From NCBI GenBank assembly GCA_038244055.1, contig JBBRTW010000042.1:1-25329 (forward strand): DNA of 25,329 nucleotides, read 5' to 3'. The notes beneath the pieces are model-generated. The model did no database searches, was not told where the DNA came from, and saw nothing but the letters and a program-made list of their open reading frames with translations. This document shows, piece after piece, positions 24,302 to 25,329 of this stretch. Both the position numbers and the translations under genes were made by a program. Source of the stretch: DASPKW01 sp038244055 (GTDB lineage: Bacteria; Planctomycetota; Phycisphaerae; Tepidisphaerales; Tepidisphaeraceae). Within the stretch, counting starts at the first letter, position 1. Every line of letters starts with the position of its first letter.

Positions 24302-25066
24302 TCCATCCGGATAACCCGTGCCATTGGGTTTTTCGTGATGCCAGCGGACGATGGGGAGCACTTCTTTGAACGTCCGCAGGGGAAAGAGGATGTCGTAGCC
24401 GATGATCGGGTGGCGGCGCATGATGGCCATTTCCTCATCCGTCAGCTTCCCGGGCTTGTTGAGGATGTGGTCGGGGATTCCAATCTTACCGATGTCATGC
24501 ACCAGGCCGCCGGTTTTAAGGGCGGCCAATGCACCCGCGTCCACTCCCATGCGCCGGCCGATTTCCACGGCATACATTCCCACACGGTCGACATGGCCGC
24601 AGGTGTAGGAATCCTTGCCTTCGACGGCGTTGGCCAGGGCCGCGATGATGGTCCCGGCATCTTCCATCGAATCCGTCGCGTGCTTGAGTCGGGCGGCTTT
24701 CTCCAGCCGCAGGGCGATTTCACGCTCGCTCATCTGCCCCGAAATGCAATCGTCGGCCCCACTTTCGTAAAGATCCACCTTCCAGGCCGCCTGGTCTTCG
24801 CGGAGGAGCACGACAACCGAGTAGTGCTTCAGGCGTGAATCGAATTTGATTGAACGGCAAATTTCGGCAACCTCATCGCAGTCGCTGCCCGGGGAGAGCA
24901 CAACCACATCGATCTCGACGCTGGTGCGGAGCCACCGGAGCAGTTCCCGACTGGTCTGGACGGTCTCTTCAGCCCATCCCAGCGAGCCAAGCAATTGCCG
25001 AATTCGCCCTATTTCCGTGCCGCTGTCGTGCAATATGAATCTGGGTGCGCCGGTACTGACTCGCAT
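24059..25066 (-). CDS. HD-GYP phosphodiesterase with a degenerate receiver domain
   Basis: A 335-residue cytoplasmic protein. ATG 25066 is chosen over a TTG nine codons upstream; AAGG lies about 10 nt before it. Residues about 8-120 have the receiver fold, but the phosphoacceptor position is Ser (S58 in IDVVVLSPGSD) and the conserved Lys is missing (GADDCISGQ), so phosphorylation is not expected. Residues about 135-320 are an HD-GYP domain: H158, the H190/D191 pair with K194 (VHDIGKIGIPDH), H219 (RRHPIIGYD), HH (243/244) and GYP (251-253), then DVFDALSTDRPYRK. This family hydrolyses cyclic di-GMP with a metal centre. It ends with an Ala-rich tail. No partner kinase or cyclase is adjacent. Confidence 0.92.
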   Translation of the reverse strand: MRVSTGAPRFILHDSGTEIGRIRQLLGSLGWAEETVQTSRELLRWLRTSVEIDVVVLSPGSDCDEVAEICRSIKFDSRLKHYSVVVLLREDQAAWKVDLYESGADDCISGQMSEREIALRLEKAARLKHATDSMEDAGTIIAALANAVEGKDSYTCGHVDRVGMYAVEIGRRMGVDAGALAALKTGGLVHDIGKIGIPDHILNKPGKLTDEEMAIMRRHPIIGYDILFPLRTFKEVLPIVRWHHEKPNGTGYPDGLSDDQIPMLPKIVAAADVFDALSTDRPYRKAFSIDRCFCIIDEEVDKGNLDGQVVRALADSTGLHEAAASIAAAVAAACP

Positions 25067-25329
25067 GGTGCATCGCCTTTCGATTGCATGCAATAATTAA
25101 CAATGATCGCTGCCAATCTCTAATCGGATCACAGCGGATGAGACTTGCATTGTTCGATCCGCCTTTCACCGACACGATCCTCAACCAACATGGCGATGAT
25201 GTGAAATCCCCGGTCAACCGCGTATTCATTCCAGAACTAATCGATCTCCATGCGGAATTTTGACGAAATGTTCTGATATGGCAGTCCCCACCGGCAAACC
25301 GTCCACTTCATGCGCATCCAATTCGGAGA
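25067..25329. other. Right-edge intergenic sequence
   Basis: This 263-bp tail is less GC-rich than the rest. A 41-codon frame at 25138-25263 (plus; starts MRLALFDPPF) and an ATG at 25278 open to the window edge are the only plus-strand candidates; neither has a good ribosome binding site or recognised motif. The promoter of the HD-GYP gene should lie here on the minus strand. Confidence 0.4.

Overview
The window reads as a chromosomal piece of a GC-rich planctomycete, most likely of the class Phycisphaerae. That placement is an inference from content. The clues are a prepilin-like protein with an RAFTLVELLVVIGIIALLIG-type N-terminus followed by an H-X9-DG-style C-terminal segment, a LEPR-XLL-like N-terminal sequence (FEQLESRIVLSA) on a secreted glycosidase, many large secreted glycoside hydrolases, and generally weak or variable Shine-Dalgarno sequences.

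Layout. (1) 1-95 is the tail of an unrecognised gene. (2) 298-3711, minus strand, is a signalling block: a soluble PAS-PAS-HisKA_3 sensor kinase, its coupled NarL/FixJ-type response regulator, and a second, closely similar regulator in tandem. (3) 3712-4598 is a scarred region. It has a GC-rich leader with hairpins and a strong ribosome binding site in front of an unknown 149-residue ORF, and a relic of an ABC-transporter ATPase that abuts the stop codon of the next gene. (4) 4599-16491 is a polysaccharide-degradation locus. A minus-strand MGH1/GH63-like glycosidase with two discoidin domains is divergent from a plus-strand series: a clan GH-D-like glycosidase, a GH97-family protein lacking the retaining nucleophile, a Tat-exported FAD-dependent oxidoreductase, an SGNH/GDSL esterase gene reduced to 76 codons by an apparent in-frame internal deletion, and a 1185-residue GH98-like protein. 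(5) 16651-18167, minus strand, holds tRNA-Val(UAC), a small secreted protein and a type II secretion/prepilin-like protein. (6) 18413-19489 is a GH114/TM1410-like glycosidase. (7) 19836-23572 is a convergent pair of TCA-cycle genes, NAD-type isocitrate dehydrogenase and aconitase A, sharing a hairpin in the gap. (8) 23573-25329 has a MITE-like palindromic element, a doubtful small ORF, and an HD-GYP phosphodiesterase with a degenerate receiver domain.

How it fits together. Every apparently intact enzyme of the glycan locus has an export signal, so it looks like an extracytoplasmic set for a galactose- and/or glucose-containing glycan, with an exported flavoenzyme beside the hydrolases. No transporter or regulator belongs clearly to the locus. 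A 16-bp palindrome in the divergent intergenic region is the best candidate operator.

The observations most worth a second look are the GH97 with a Gly at the nucleophile position, the 76-codon SGNH relic, the ABC ATPase relic, and two nested inverted-repeat elements flanking the idh-acnA pair that share a CAATCCG heptamer motif. No CRISPR array, intact insertion sequence or phage gene was seen.
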